Part shown: positions 1-8,795 of the stretch, piece after piece
Layout: each line of letters opens with the position of its first letter
Numbering within the stretch: position 1 is the stretch's first letter
Assembly: GCF_044793635.1 (NCBI RefSeq)
Contig: NZ_CP084992.1
Coordinates: forward strand, 558,001 to 622,000
Origin: Virgibacillus_F necropolis_A
GTDB taxonomy: Bacteria; Bacillota; Bacilli; Bacillales; Amphibacillaceae
Reading direction: 5' to 3'
DNA length: 64,000 bases
Position numbers and translations under genes: made by a program
Notes under the pieces: generated by a model
What the model was told of the DNA's origin: nothing
The model's input: only the letters and a program-made list of their open reading frames with translations
The model's database searches: none

Positions 1-327
1 CACCATATCGGCACCAATAATAAAATAAAAAGATACGTCAGGGTGTTCATTTGTTAATATCTTAAGTGTATCAAATGTAAATGACTTACCTAAACGATCT
101 ACTTCTATTGTATTCAATTTAAAGTAAGAATTACCCTCAATTGCTTTTCGAACCATTTCGACACGGTTCTCAGCATTTATGAATGCTTTATTCTTATGCG
201 GAGGTTCCTGCGAAGGAATAAACCATATTCCTTCTAAACTTAACGAAAGACGGACCTCTTCAGCAATAATTAAATGGCCAAGATGTGGTGGGTCGAATGT
301 TCCACCTAAAATGCCTACACGTCTCAT
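1..327 (-). CDS. nadD: Nicotinate-nucleotide adenylyltransferase, C-terminus cut by window edge
   Basis: Transfers AMP from ATP to nicotinate mononucleotide, making deamido-NAD in NAD biosynthesis. The 109 codons in the window start with the nucleotidyltransferase signature GILGGTFDPPHLGHL (residues 5-19), where the paired His residues bind ATP phosphates, followed by the IPSQEPPHK segment near residue 37. The rest of the gene runs off the left edge. The ATG lies 11 bases after the yhbY stop and has an AAGGAG-type site, so it is the last visible gene of the yqeG-yqeH-aroE-yhbY-nadD operon, in the same order as in B. subtilis. The family is certain; only the C-terminal half is unseen. Confidence 0.96.
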   Translation of the reverse strand, partial: MRRVGILGGTFDPPHLGHLIIAEEVRLSLSLEGIWFIPSQEPPHKNKAFINAENRVEMVRKAIEGNSYFKLNTIEVDRLGKSFTFDTLKILTNEHPDVSFYFIIGADMV

Positions 328-338
328 GATATACTCCT

Positions 339-629
339 TTAAGGCAACTGAATTTGCTTATTTTCCTGTGATTCCTTATACAATACAATGTTGTTACCAA
401 TAATTTGAACTACTTCTGCTTCTGCACCATCAGATAGCTTTGATGCAACACTATCTTTATCTTCCATGCAATTTTGTAGAATACTTACTTTTATCAGTTC
501 TCTTTTTTCCAATGCCTCCGAAATTTGTTCCACCATGTTTTCATTTACACCTATTTTACCTACTTGAAATATAGGTTTTAATTGATTGGCTTTCGCTCGT
601 AAAAGCCGTTTTTGTTTTCCAGTTAACAT
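339..629 (-). CDS. yhbY: YhbY-family (CRS1-YhbY/CRM) ribosome-associated RNA-binding protein
   Basis: A 96-residue single CRM-domain protein (YqeI in B. subtilis), known in the family to associate with pre-50S ribosomal particles. The sequence opens MLTGKQKRLLRAKAN and carries the FQVGKIGVNENM loop near residue 20, which corresponds to the GxxG RNA-binding loop, and ends in the usual IVLYKESQENKQIQLP tail. I chose the ATG at 629 because AAGGATGA precedes it and it gives the normal family length. An upstream in-frame start would add 15 residues that overlap the end of aroE. It sits between aroE and nadD. Confidence 0.94.
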   Translation of the reverse strand: MLTGKQKRLLRAKANQLKPIFQVGKIGVNENMVEQISEALEKRELIKVSILQNCMEDKDSVASKLSDGAEAEVVQIIGNNIVLYKESQENKQIQLP

Positions 630-633
630 GTAA

Positions 634-1485
634 TCATCCTTCCAGTTGTTCGAGTAATTCTGTTTCCATTTCATTTATTGCTACACGCATGTTAGTCCAT
701 AACTCAAAAGCATATTGTGCTTGATACAACAACATTGTATGGCCGTAGTGAATCCTAGCCCCTGCGTTTTTGGCGTTTCTTAATAAGTTTGTTTCTACCG
801 GTTGGTAAATGATATCACTAACAATGTTTTTCTCAGATAGTCTATTAATACTAACAATAGTATTACCCTCTATAGATTTCATCCCAACTGATGTGGTTTG
901 AATAATTAAATCGTACTTTTCCATTACATTTTCAGCTTCTTTTAGCGATAATAAGCTTGTATTGTCCAATTCATATAATTCCTTAAGCGCTCTAGCAGAT
1001 TCTTCTGTTCGATTCGCAAGGTCGATATGTTGAAACCCGTTTATTGAAAGTGTGTAAAGTATCCCTCTCGCGGCCCCGCCAGCTCCAAGGATCAAGATTT
1101 TTAAATTTTTATCTTGTCCAACAGTTGGAAAAGCCTTTATCAACGACCTTAAATAACCATTTCCATCTGTATTATACCCAATCCACTTTCCATTTTTACA
1201 GATCACTGTATTTACTGCACCAATTGCTTCAGCTTCTTTATCGACCTCATCCAAAAAAGGAATAATGGTTTTTTTATACGGTACAGTTACGTTAAAGCCA
1301 TTAAGGTTTTCATTCTTTAGTTCTTCTATTTTATCCGCAAATTTATCCGCAAAGGATTCGTTTGTGTTTATTTCATACAAGGAATAATTACCTTGTAGTC
1401 CAGCTTTTTGTAAAAACTTTTCATGAATCCAAGGTGATAAGGAATGTTTAATTGGGTAACCAATTAATCCAAAACGATACTCCAT
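634..1485 (-). CDS. aroE: Shikimate dehydrogenase (NADP+)
   Basis: Reduces 3-dehydroshikimate to shikimate in aromatic amino acid synthesis; cytosolic. The 283-residue protein has the N-terminal substrate domain with GYPIKHSLSPWIH (residues 9-21, substrate-binding Ser pair), the catalytic Lys in NVTVPYKK (near residue 71), and a Rossmann NADP domain with LILGAGGAARGI near 132-143, followed by the NRTEESA motif that senses the 2'-phosphate. The C-terminal GHTMLLYQA motif is present. The TAAGGAGGTTTTGTA site before the ATG overlaps the yqeH stop codon, so the two genes are translationally close. Confidence 0.96.
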   Translation of the reverse strand: MEYRFGLIGYPIKHSLSPWIHEKFLQKAGLQGNYSLYEINTNESFADKFADKIEELKNENLNGFNVTVPYKKTIIPFLDEVDKEAEAIGAVNTVICKNGKWIGYNTDGNGYLRSLIKAFPTVGQDKNLKILILGAGGAARGILYTLSINGFQHIDLANRTEESARALKELYELDNTSLLSLKEAENVMEKYDLIIQTTSVGMKSIEGNTIVSINRLSEKNIVSDIIYQPVETNLLRNAKNAGARIHYGHTMLLYQAQYAFELWTNMRVAINEMETELLEQLEG

Positions 1486-1497
1486 TACAAAACCTCC

Positions 1498-2598
1498 TTA
1501 AATCAACGATGGTCTAATCGAAACGGCAACAGTTTTAGGACTGTGCACAACAACAGTAGTGTTTACTTCCGGAATCATAACCCATCCCAAGCCAGGAAAT
1601 ACAATATCCATTTTTTCTTCTTTTATTCGAAATGTACTTTGTACTAGTTCAGGCAACTTTTCACGCGTAACTTCATCTGGTGGCGATAAGAGCTCACCTA
1701 CATGATCATCATAAAGCTTATCAGCATTATCAAGTTTCGTACGATGGATTGATAAGTGATTCGAAAAATAACAAACAAAAGACTGTTTATCCCCTTTTAG
1801 AAAATCAATTCGCCCTAGACCACCAAAAAATAATGTTTGTTGGTTGTTTAATTGAAATACCCTTGGTTTAATTTCCTTTGAAGGCGTGATAATCTTCAGG
1901 TCGCTTTTTGAAACATAATGCACCATTTGTTGCTTGTTAACGATTCCTGGAGTGTCAATTAACACAGAATTGTCATCTAACGGAATTTCGATGAATCCGA
2001 GTGTAGTACCAGGGAAATAGGAAGTGGTAATAACATTCTTATCTCCAGAAGTTTGTTGAATAAGTCGATTGATGAAAGTTGATTTTCCGACATTTGTCGT
2101 TCCTACAACGTAAACATCCTGATTATTTCGAGTTGAATCTATTGCTTCTGTCAGTTCTTCTATACCATGACCTTTAATCGATGATATAAGAAATACATCC
2201 TTCACTTTAATTCCAGCATCCTTAGCGGATTTTTTTAGCCAATTAATTAATTTTTGTTTATTTGTTGATTTAGGTAATAGATCTACCTTATTTCCTACTA
2301 AAATAATTGGCTTGTCCCCAATGATGCGAGCCAGGCTTTGAATCATACTTCCATTGACATCAAATATATCAATTAGATGCACAACTAATCCTTCAACATC
2401 CCGGATTTGGCTTACCATTTTCAAGAAATCATCATCTGTAACTGATATATCCTGAATTTCATTATAATGTTTTAGTTTAAAACACCGTTGACATAATATC
2501 GTTTCTTTATTTAGAGCAGATTTAGGTGTAAATCCAACCTCATCTGGAGTTGTTGTCTGAATGGCTGTACCACAACCTTGACAATATAAATCTTCCAT
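1498..2598 (-). CDS. yqeH: YqeH, circularly permuted GTPase for 30S ribosome assembly
   Basis: A cytosolic GTPase needed for 30S subunit biogenesis in B. subtilis. Residues 1-40 carry a zinc finger of the form CQGC...CQRC. The GTPase motifs are circularly permuted: G4 (VGNKVDLLPKS, about residue 100) precedes G1 (VVGTTNVGKST, about 165) and G3 (LIDTPG, about 215). This order defines the YlqF/YqeH/RsgA group. The C-terminal domain follows. The start is the ATG at 2598, seven bases after GGGAGG; a TTG 15 bases upstream overlaps that site and was rejected. It begins 2 bases after the yqeG stop. Confidence 0.95.
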   Translation of the reverse strand: MEDLYCQGCGTAIQTTTPDEVGFTPKSALNKETILCQRCFKLKHYNEIQDISVTDDDFLKMVSQIRDVEGLVVHLIDIFDVNGSMIQSLARIIGDKPIILVGNKVDLLPKSTNKQKLINWLKKSAKDAGIKVKDVFLISSIKGHGIEELTEAIDSTRNNQDVYVVGTTNVGKSTFINRLIQQTSGDKNVITTSYFPGTTLGFIEIPLDDNSVLIDTPGIVNKQQMVHYVSKSDLKIITPSKEIKPRVFQLNNQQTLFFGGLGRIDFLKGDKQSFVCYFSNHLSIHRTKLDNADKLYDDHVGELLSPPDEVTREKLPELVQSTFRIKEEKMDIVFPGLGWVMIPEVNTTVVVHSPKTVAVSIRPSLI

Positions 2599-2600
2599 AT

Positions 2601-3116
2601 TTATTCCTCCCAAGTTATTTTTCCTTTTCTCCTCATATAATTAAGTATTCGGCGTTCTATTTTACGATTAAACTGTGTTATTTTTCCATCTGTTTGGACG
2701 ATTGGAACCACCAATATGGTATAAAAACCCGCAAAATTTCCGCCTAATACATCTGTTAGTAATTGATCACCAATTACAACAATATCTTCTTTTTTTAACC
2801 CCATTTGCTTGGCCGCAGTCTTAAAAGCCCGGCTCAATGGTTTTCGCGCACTAAAGACGAAAGGAGCATCTAGTGGTTCCGAAAAGATTTTAACGCGCTC
2901 TTGTTTATTATTAGAAATAATCATGACTTTAATATCATGATCTCTCATTTGTTTAAACCAGTTTATAATCTCCGGAGTTGCATTTTTAACATCCCAAGCC
3001 ACCAGCGTATTATCAAGATCTGTAATTACCCCTTTAATTCCTTTTTGTTTAAGTATCGCAGGTTGAATATCAAAAACGCTTTTCACATGTTCATTTGGTA
3101 AAAAATTCTTTAACAA
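2601..3116 (-). CDS. yqeG: YqeG, HAD-superfamily (IIIA) phosphatase
   Basis: First gene of the yqeG-nadD operon. The 171-residue protein has HAD motif I TDLDNTLVAWD (near residue 32), motif II in VMIISNN (near 73), Lys motif III and motif IV VIGDQLLTDVLGG (near 127). The substrate is not established; these are also called YqeG-type phosphatidylglycerophosphatase-like HAD proteins. I chose the TTG at 3116, which lies eight bases after GAGG and yields MLKNFLP, matching the usual family N-terminus. A GTG three codons upstream sits on top of the Shine-Dalgarno. The upstream intergenic region is shared with sda. Confidence 0.93.
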   Translation of the reverse strand: MLKNFLPNEHVKSVFDIQPAILKQKGIKGVITDLDNTLVAWDVKNATPEIINWFKQMRDHDIKVMIISNNKQERVKIFSEPLDAPFVFSARKPLSRAFKTAAKQMGLKKEDIVVIGDQLLTDVLGGNFAGFYTILVVPIVQTDGKITQFNRKIERRILNYMRRKGKITWEE

Positions 3117-3328
3117 CGTGTACACCTCATTATTATAGTCAAACCTATTTCTACTATCTCATTTTGCATTAAATAAAGCTAAGTTTGTTATTATACATTA
3201 ATCCTATAATAACTTAACACATATATAAAGTGTTAGCGAAATTTGTCTAATGATAAAAACCCCTGCTACAAGCAGATTCAAAAGGCAATAGATAAAAACC
3301 GTTCGACAAATTACCCTATTTTTCTCGC

Positions 3329-3427
3329 TGTGGATAACTTTGTTAACATTAACAATGCTTTTAAATCAGGCAAAACGACATTTTTTTCTCGTTTATACAC
3401 AAGTTATCTACAGGCGCTTGTAGATAA
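3329..3427. promoter_or_regulatory. DnaA-box cluster upstream of sda
   Basis: Four sites close to the DnaA consensus TTATNCACA lie in 99 bases: TTATCCACA on the minus strand at 3329-3337 (perfect), TTATACACA on the plus strand at 3393-3401 (perfect), and TTATCTACA at 3404-3412 (plus) and 3419-3427 (minus), each with one mismatch. The last two form a palindrome around GGCGC. In B. subtilis DnaA binds the sda-yqeG intergenic region and activates sda, coupling replication initiation to sporulation. The rest of 3126-3515 has no gene. Confidence 0.85.
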
Positions 3428-3435
3428 CTAAGACC

Positions 3436-3464
3436 TTGTCCTACTAGGGTTTTCGTGGTAAATT
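3436..3464 (+). promoter_or_regulatory. Candidate sigma-A promoter of sda
   Basis: TTGTCC at 3436-3441 and TAAATT at 3459-3464 are separated by 17 bases, each matching the consensus at four positions. It begins 8 bases after the last DnaA box, consistent with DnaA acting as an activator from just upstream. The predicted start is near 3471, leaving a leader of about 45 bases that includes AGGAGGG. Confidence 0.5.
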
Positions 3465-3515
3465 AAACTTACATTAACATAGTAAAGTATAAAATAGTTT
3501 AGGAGGGCTATATTC

Positions 3516-3656
3516 ATGAATCACTTATCTGATGAATTATTATTAGAATCGTACTATAAAGCACATGAATTGAAACTAAGCCCTGACTTTATTTATCTAA
3601 TTGAAAAGGAAATCCACAAAAGAAGTCTAACTCATAAACTGGAATTCTCCGGTTAA
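3516..3656 (+). CDS. sda: Sporulation inhibitor Sda (46 residues)
   Basis: Sda is a small helical-hairpin checkpoint protein that binds the histidine kinases KinA/KinB and blocks phosphorelay signalling when replication is perturbed. The translated product is exactly 46 residues, the usual family length. It starts MNHLSDELLLESYYKAHEL and continues with the DFIYLIEKEIHKRSL helix, conserved in B. subtilis Sda. AGGAGGG lies 9 bases before the ATG. It is divergent from yqeG, as in B. subtilis, and followed by a terminator. The C-terminus reads EFSG rather than the VSS seen in B. subtilis, where the end helps ClpXP recognition. Confidence 0.95.
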   Translation: MNHLSDELLLESYYKAHELKLSPDFIYLIEKEIHKRSLTHKLEFSG

Positions 3657-3685
3657 TTAACTTTATATACACTTTTATCCAATTA

Positions 3686-3710
3686 CTCTTGTCGTTGACA
3701 AGGGTTTTTT
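3686..3710 (+). terminator. Intrinsic terminator of sda
   Basis: CTCTTGTC and GACAAGGG form an 8-bp stem with one G-U pair around a GTT loop, followed by TTTTTTATTTTT. Confidence 0.85.
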
Positions 3711-3856
3711 ATTTTTCCTTGATCGAACTTATGATAAGCTATCTGTTGAGCAATTCTAATGGAAATAACTTATCTACTATCATATAATTTAAATACCGTT
3801 TATACTTATTTAAGTACTATAAAATTACATATTTTTTCAAGGAGGAATCCAATTAG

Positions 3857-6190
3857 ATGATTTTCGCAGTATTACTTCCACTTCTAATTGCCTGCTTAAT
3901 ACCATTCTTAAGCAAAATAAAACATAAAATACATACAGGAATATTTGTCTTTTTTGTTCCTTTGGCAATCTTTCTTTATTTTATTCAATTTATAGGTTCT
4001 GGCTTTTCACCTGTCAGGCAAACCTATTACTGGATACCTTCCTTATCCATAAATTTTGATTTTTATTTAGATGGTTTAAGTCTACTATTTGTTTTATTAA
4101 TAAGTGGAATCGGTGCATTAGTTGTTCTTTACTCTATTTATTACCTAGATAAAACAGAACGGCTGGGGCATTTTTATGTCTACTTGATATTATTTATGGC
4201 GGGAATGCTTGGTGTTGTCCTGTCAGATAATGTATTTGTTATGTATACATTTTGGGAGTTAACTTCTATCTCCTCCTTTTTATTAATTGGTTATTGGCAT
4301 TTTAACGAACGTTCCCGTTATGGAGCATTAAAATCTTTACTTATTACTATTATTGGTGGATTAAGTATGTTTGGTGGATTCATTTTGTTATCCATTATTA
4401 CAGATACAACAAGTATTCAAGCAATGATAGATCAAAAAGACGTTATTCTGGAAAGTGCCTATCTTCCATTAATACTAGGATTTCTTTTAATGGGTGCATT
4501 TACTAAGTCTGCTCAATTCCCATTTCATATCTGGCTACCAGATGCAATGGAAGCACCAACTCCAGTGAGTGCTTACCTCCATTCAGCAACCATGGTAAAA
4601 GCAGGACTATTTTTAGTAGCACGCTTTTCACCTATTTTCGCAAGCTATGAATGGTTCTTTATTATCGTAAGTATCGCGGGTATCGTTACACTATGCTGGG
4701 GTTCTTATATGTCAGTAAAGCAGACCGATTTGAAAGCCATACTAGCATTTTCCACAATCAGTCAGCTAGGTATGATTATGGCAATGCTCGGATTTGGTAC
4801 AAAAGTTGCTGTGTTTGCTGCAGTGTTCCATATCTTAAATCACGCAACATTCAAAGGTAGTTTATTTATGGTTGCTGGTATTGTGGATCATGAAACCGGA
4901 ACACGTGATATCCGTAAATTGGGCGGGTTACTTACATTCATGCCAATTACGGCTACACTAGCATTATTTGGTACTTTTTCAATGGCCGGCGTCCCTCTAC
5001 CATTTTTAAATGGATTCTATAGTAAAGAACTATTTTTTAAATCCAGCCTTAATCTAAATGAAAATGTTAGTGAATTTGCAAATATGTTAATTGACGTTAT
5101 ACCAATATTAGCCGTTATTGGTAGTATATTTACATTTGTATATTCCATGTACTTCTTTTTTGGAACATTTGCAGGTAGAAAAAAAGAGAAGAAACTACCT
5201 AAGAAGCCACATGAGGCACCAATCGGAATGCTGCTCTCACCTATCATATTAGTGACGCTAGTTATTATCATAGGACTGTTCCCTAACTTGGTAAATGGGT
5301 CATTTTTGGCACATGCAGCTGAAGCGATCAGTGGTGAAGCAATACATCAGCATGTTGTATATTGGCATGGATTCAAACCAGCGTTTAAAATGTCCCTAAT
5401 CGTTGTAGGGGTTGGAACACTATTATTCCTTACACGTAAAAAATGGCAAAAGGTTTATAGCTTCTTACCTGGTAAGTTGAGCTTAAATAAAGCATACGAT
5501 AGCATCGTAAATAAATTAGACGTGTACGCAAGTAACATAACGAATTATTATATGAATGGTTCACTGAGGCTTTATGTCGCCATAATCCTAAGTACTACTG
5601 TTATCGTTACATTTACGTTTATGGCTTTAACAGGCGGGTTAACATTAAAGTTTGATAACCTTGCAGACATCACTGCGATTGAAGTTTCCGTAGTTGTAGT
5701 AATGATTGCAGCAGCACTAGGTACCATTTTTGCAAAACATAATGTAGCCGCAATTCTTATTTTAGGAGTAGTTGGATACGGTGTTTCACTTTTATTTGTC
5801 ATTTACCGAGCTCCAGATTTAGCATTAACACAACTGATTATTGAAACAGTAACCGTAGCATTATTCCTATTATGCTTTTTCCACTTGCCGAAATTGCAGG
5901 TTATCAAAGAATCCGGGAGATCAAAATTAATAAACGTAATCATTTCCTTAGGATTTGGTGCCATGATGACGTTAATTGGAATCTCTGCCCATAGTAGTAA
6001 ATGGTTTGATTCTATCGCAGAATACTTTATTAAAACCTCACACTCACTTGGCGGTGGGGACAACGTTGTTAATGTAATTTTAGTAGATATGCGTGGACTT
6101 GATACGATGTTTGAAATAACAGTACTCGGAATCGCATCACTTGCCATTTATAGCCTTGTTAAAATTAAACGAAAAAAGGAGGCAGAATAA
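3857..6190 (+). CDS. mrpA: Mrp Na+/H+ antiporter subunit A
   Basis: Largest subunit of the multi-subunit cation/proton antiporter, a membrane complex related to respiratory complex I. The 777-residue protein is almost entirely membrane segments. The proton-channel core has the TM5 Glu in TFWELTS (E134) and the TM7 Lys in FTKSAQFPFHIW (K217), followed by PTPVSAYLHSATMVKAG. The C-terminus has the extra MbhD/MbhE-like part with YRAPDLALTQL (near 655) and MRGLDTMFEI. This is a standard MrpA length, so mrpB is not fused to it. An AAGGAGG site precedes the ATG, and the gene stops directly against mrpC with no mrpB between. Confidence 0.95.
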   Translation: MIFAVLLPLLIACLIPFLSKIKHKIHTGIFVFFVPLAIFLYFIQFIGSGFSPVRQTYYWIPSLSINFDFYLDGLSLLFVLLISGIGALVVLYSIYYLDKTERLGHFYVYLILFMAGMLGVVLSDNVFVMYTFWELTSISSFLLIGYWHFNERSRYGALKSLLITIIGGLSMFGGFILLSIITDTTSIQAMIDQKDVILESAYLPLILGFLLMGAFTKSAQFPFHIWLPDAMEAPTPVSAYLHSATMVKAGLFLVARFSPIFASYEWFFIIVSIAGIVTLCWGSYMSVKQTDLKAILAFSTISQLGMIMAMLGFGTKVAVFAAVFHILNHATFKGSLFMVAGIVDHETGTRDIRKLGGLLTFMPITATLALFGTFSMAGVPLPFLNGFYSKELFFKSSLNLNENVSEFANMLIDVIPILAVIGSIFTFVYSMYFFFGTFAGRKKEKKLPKKPHEAPIGMLLSPIILVTLVIIIGLFPNLVNGSFLAHAAEAISGEAIHQHVVYWHGFKPAFKMSLIVVGVGTLLFLTRKKWQKVYSFLPGKLSLNKAYDSIVNKLDVYASNITNYYMNGSLRLYVAIILSTTVIVTFTFMALTGGLTLKFDNLADITAIEVSVVVVMIAAALGTIFAKHNVAAILILGVVGYGVSLLFVIYRAPDLALTQLIIETVTVALFLLCFFHLPKLQVIKESGRSKLINVIISLGFGAMMTLIGISAHSSKWFDSIAEYFIKTSHSLGGGDNVVNVILVDMRGLDTMFEITVLGIASLAIYSLVKIKRKKEAE

Positions 6191-6529
6191 ATGGAAATTA
6201 TCATTTGTATCTTAGCAGGATTATTATTTGCGACAGGTATATATAACCTCCTTCAAAAGCAATTGTTACGAATCATTATTGGGACTGCTCTTCTATCCCA
6301 TGGTGCCCATTTATTTATTTTAACGATGGGAAAATTAAAACGCGGAAAGCCCCCCATTATAGAAGAAGGGGTTACAGATTATACAGATCCATTGCCACAG
6401 GCATTAATTTTGACATCTATTGTTATTAGCTTCGGTATTACTAGCCTTCTTTTAGCATTGGCATACCGAGCAGCAAATGATAATGAAACAGATAACATGG
6501 ATGAATTAAGGGGTAACGAAAATGAGTAA
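6191..6529 (+). CDS. mrpC: Mrp Na+/H+ antiporter subunit C
   Basis: Homologue of complex I NuoK. The 112-residue protein has three membrane segments with the typical GIYNLLQKQLLRIIIG and LLSHGAHLFIL stretches and the PLPQALILTSIVISFG motif near residues 66-81. Its ATG follows the mrpA TAA with no gap, and its ribosome site AAAAGGAGG lies in the last mrpA codons. In the usual operon mrpB stands between A and C; here it does not. The 3' end overlaps mrpD by 8 bases. Confidence 0.94.
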   Translation: MEIIICILAGLLFATGIYNLLQKQLLRIIIGTALLSHGAHLFILTMGKLKRGKPPIIEEGVTDYTDPLPQALILTSIVISFGITSLLLALAYRAANDNETDNMDELRGNENE

Positions 6530-8003
6530 TTTAGCAGTATTGCCTATCATCATTCCATTATTAGCTGGAATAATTCTTGCCTTTTTTCCGAAAAAGGTAA
6601 AATTACTTCGAGCTTTGACTAAGTTTTTTTCCATTTCTAGTTTGTTGGTAGTGGTATACATTACATGGCAAGTTATTAGTCACGGGACAATTATTTTGGA
6701 GACTGGAAACTGGCCTGCTCCATATGGAATTATTCTTGTAGCGGATCCGTTAGCAATTATACTTGTACTAACAACGAATATAATTACGACGGCATGTGCT
6801 TTTTATGCACCACATTCCATGAACCTGAAACAAGAACAACATTATTTTTACTCTTTTATGTTCTTTTTAATAACAGGTATTTCTGGAGCGTTTCTAACAG
6901 GAGACCTATTTAACCTGTTTGTATTTTTTGAGGTATTTTTAATGGCTTCCTATGCATTAATCGTATTAGGTGGAGGAAAGGTTCAACTACGTGAATCCAT
7001 TAAATATGTGCTAATCAACCTATTCTCATCTATCTTATTTGTAACAGCAGTTGCATTTTTATATGGCGTTGTTGGAACAGTAAATATGGCTCACATTGCT
7101 GAGCGCGTTCAAGAAGTAGATCAAAAAGGAATTTTAACTACAATTGGTATATTATTCTTTTTCGTATTCGCCACGAAGGCTGCATTATTTCCATTGTACT
7201 ACTGGATGCCAAAGTCTTACATAGTACCAAATCCTGTTATTTCCGCCCTGTTTGGTGCACTGCTTACAAAAGTAGGAATTTATTCCATCTTACGAGTCTT
7301 TTCATTAATATTTATTTACAAGCTCGATATTACGCATCAAATGTTTATATGGATAGCTGGCATATCAATGATATTTGGTATATTAGGTGCACTATCAACG
7401 AATAATATCAAACTTATTGTTGCCTATAACATCATACCTGCTATCGGTTTTATTATTATGGGGATAGGCGTATTTAATCAAGATGCTTTAAGCGGGGCTG
7501 TTTACTATCTCATGCATGATATGTTGATCAAAACCGCCCTATTTCTACTCGTTGGTGCGATAACTTATGTAGCGGGAACATCTGACTTACGGAAAATGGG
7601 TGGTCTTATCCATTATTATCCTGTACTTGGATGGCTATTATTTGTAGCTGCATTTATTCTTGCTGGAATCCCACCATTTAGTGGTTTCATAGGCAAGTTA
7701 CTATTATTAAAAGGTGCATTGGCAGATGATGAAATCGCTATTGTTATCATTGCACTGTTATCTAGTTTATTGATTTTATATTCGATAATGAAAATCTTTA
7801 TAAAAGGATTTTGGGGCGAGAAAAACCCGGCATATGATGTGGATAGAAAATCTACAAAAGGGTTAATCGGACCAATTATCTTTTTATTAACCTTTTCTGT
7901 TATTCTAGGAGTAGGAGCAGAATTCGTTTATCCTACAGTTGAAGATATTTCGACCTATTTACTAGATCCAGATGTATATATTGATGCGGTTTTAAAGGAG
8001 TAA
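6522..8003 (+). CDS. mrpD: Mrp Na+/H+ antiporter subunit D
   Basis: Second NuoL/M/N-like proton-translocating subunit of the Mrp complex. At 493 residues it matches the family length. It has about 14 membrane segments, the conserved Glu in FVFFEVFLMASYALIVLGGG (near residue 137), the Lys in FATKAALFPLYYWMP (near 219) and PNPVISALFGALLTKVG following. The start overlaps mrpC by 8 bases, implying translational coupling. Confidence 0.95.
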   Translation: MSNLAVLPIIIPLLAGIILAFFPKKVKLLRALTKFFSISSLLVVVYITWQVISHGTIILETGNWPAPYGIILVADPLAIILVLTTNIITTACAFYAPHSMNLKQEQHYFYSFMFFLITGISGAFLTGDLFNLFVFFEVFLMASYALIVLGGGKVQLRESIKYVLINLFSSILFVTAVAFLYGVVGTVNMAHIAERVQEVDQKGILTTIGILFFFVFATKAALFPLYYWMPKSYIVPNPVISALFGALLTKVGIYSILRVFSLIFIYKLDITHQMFIWIAGISMIFGILGALSTNNIKLIVAYNIIPAIGFIIMGIGVFNQDALSGAVYYLMHDMLIKTALFLLVGAITYVAGTSDLRKMGGLIHYYPVLGWLLFVAAFILAGIPPFSGFIGKLLLLKGALADDEIAIVIIALLSSLLILYSIMKIFIKGFWGEKNPAYDVDRKSTKGLIGPIIFLLTFSVILGVGAEFVYPTVEDISTYLLDPDVYIDAVLKE

Positions 8004-8010
8004 ATAACTT

Positions 8011-8487
8011 ATGACATTTCAAATTGTAATCAATTTAATCATTGCAGTAATGTGGATGTTTTTACAAGAAACGTATACGTTCGCAAGTTTTATTGGCGGA
8101 TATATACTTGGTATTATATTACTGCTGGTACTCAATCGATTCATTCCTGATTCATTTTATTTGAACCGAGTTTTCAAAACGATCCAGCTCGTTTTTCTGT
8201 TTATGAAAGAATTATATTCGGCTAATATGGACATTGTTAAATTAGTCTATAAGCCAAAGTTGGAATTTGAACCTGGTATATTTGCAATGCCAACAAGATT
8301 AAAAAGTAATTGGGAAATTACACTATTGGCCAACTTGATCACTCTAACACCCGGTACTTTGACAGTCGCTATTTCGGATGACAATACACATCTTTATATA
8401 CATGCTATGGATATAGACGATATCGATGAATCAATTGCGGAGATCAAAAATACGTTTGAAAAAGCAATAATGGAGGTTACAAGATGA
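8011..8487 (+). CDS. mrpE: Mrp Na+/H+ antiporter subunit E
   Basis: A 158-residue subunit with two N-terminal membrane segments and a cytoplasmic C-terminal domain. The conserved LANLITLTPGTLTVAISDD segment (near residues 106-124) identifies the MnhE family. It starts 7 bases after mrpD and its TGA overlaps the mrpF ATG by four bases. Confidence 0.94.
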   Translation: MTFQIVINLIIAVMWMFLQETYTFASFIGGYILGIILLLVLNRFIPDSFYLNRVFKTIQLVFLFMKELYSANMDIVKLVYKPKLEFEPGIFAMPTRLKSNWEITLLANLITLTPGTLTVAISDDNTHLYIHAMDIDDIDESIAEIKNTFEKAIMEVTR

Positions 8488-8795
8488 ATGAACTTCTACT
8501 GTTATCTGAACAAATACTTAATATATCCACAAAGATTGCAATAGTTGGCATTTCAATTTCATTAGTTTTGCTTTTATATCGTATTATCGTTGGACCATCC
8601 AATGCGGATCGTGCTGTTGCACTTGATACGATTGGCATGGGCCTAATGGGAATGGCAGCATTGCTCGCCATAATTATTGGTTCCACTAACTTCAACGATG
8701 TAATCCTGTTAATAGGAATACTGCTGTTCCTTGGTACGTTAGCTATTGCGAAATTTATTGAAAAGGGTGTTATCATTGATCGAAACTTGGACTAG
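8484..8795 (+). CDS. mrpF: Mrp Na+/H+ antiporter subunit F
   Basis: A 103-residue protein with three membrane helices and the MnhF signature YRIIVGPSNADRAVALDTIG (near residues 32-51). The ATG overlaps the mrpE stop, and the 3' end overlaps the beginning of mrpG. Confidence 0.93.
   Translation: MNELLLLSEQILNISTKIAIVGISISLVLLLYRIIVGPSNADRAVALDTIGMGLMGMAALLAIIIGSTNFNDVILLIGILLFLGTLAIAKFIEKGVIIDRNLD

Noticed and set aside
630..674. Longer yhbY reading frame overlapping aroE
   Set aside because: Adds 15 residues unlike the family and has no ribosome site, whereas the ATG at 629 has both.
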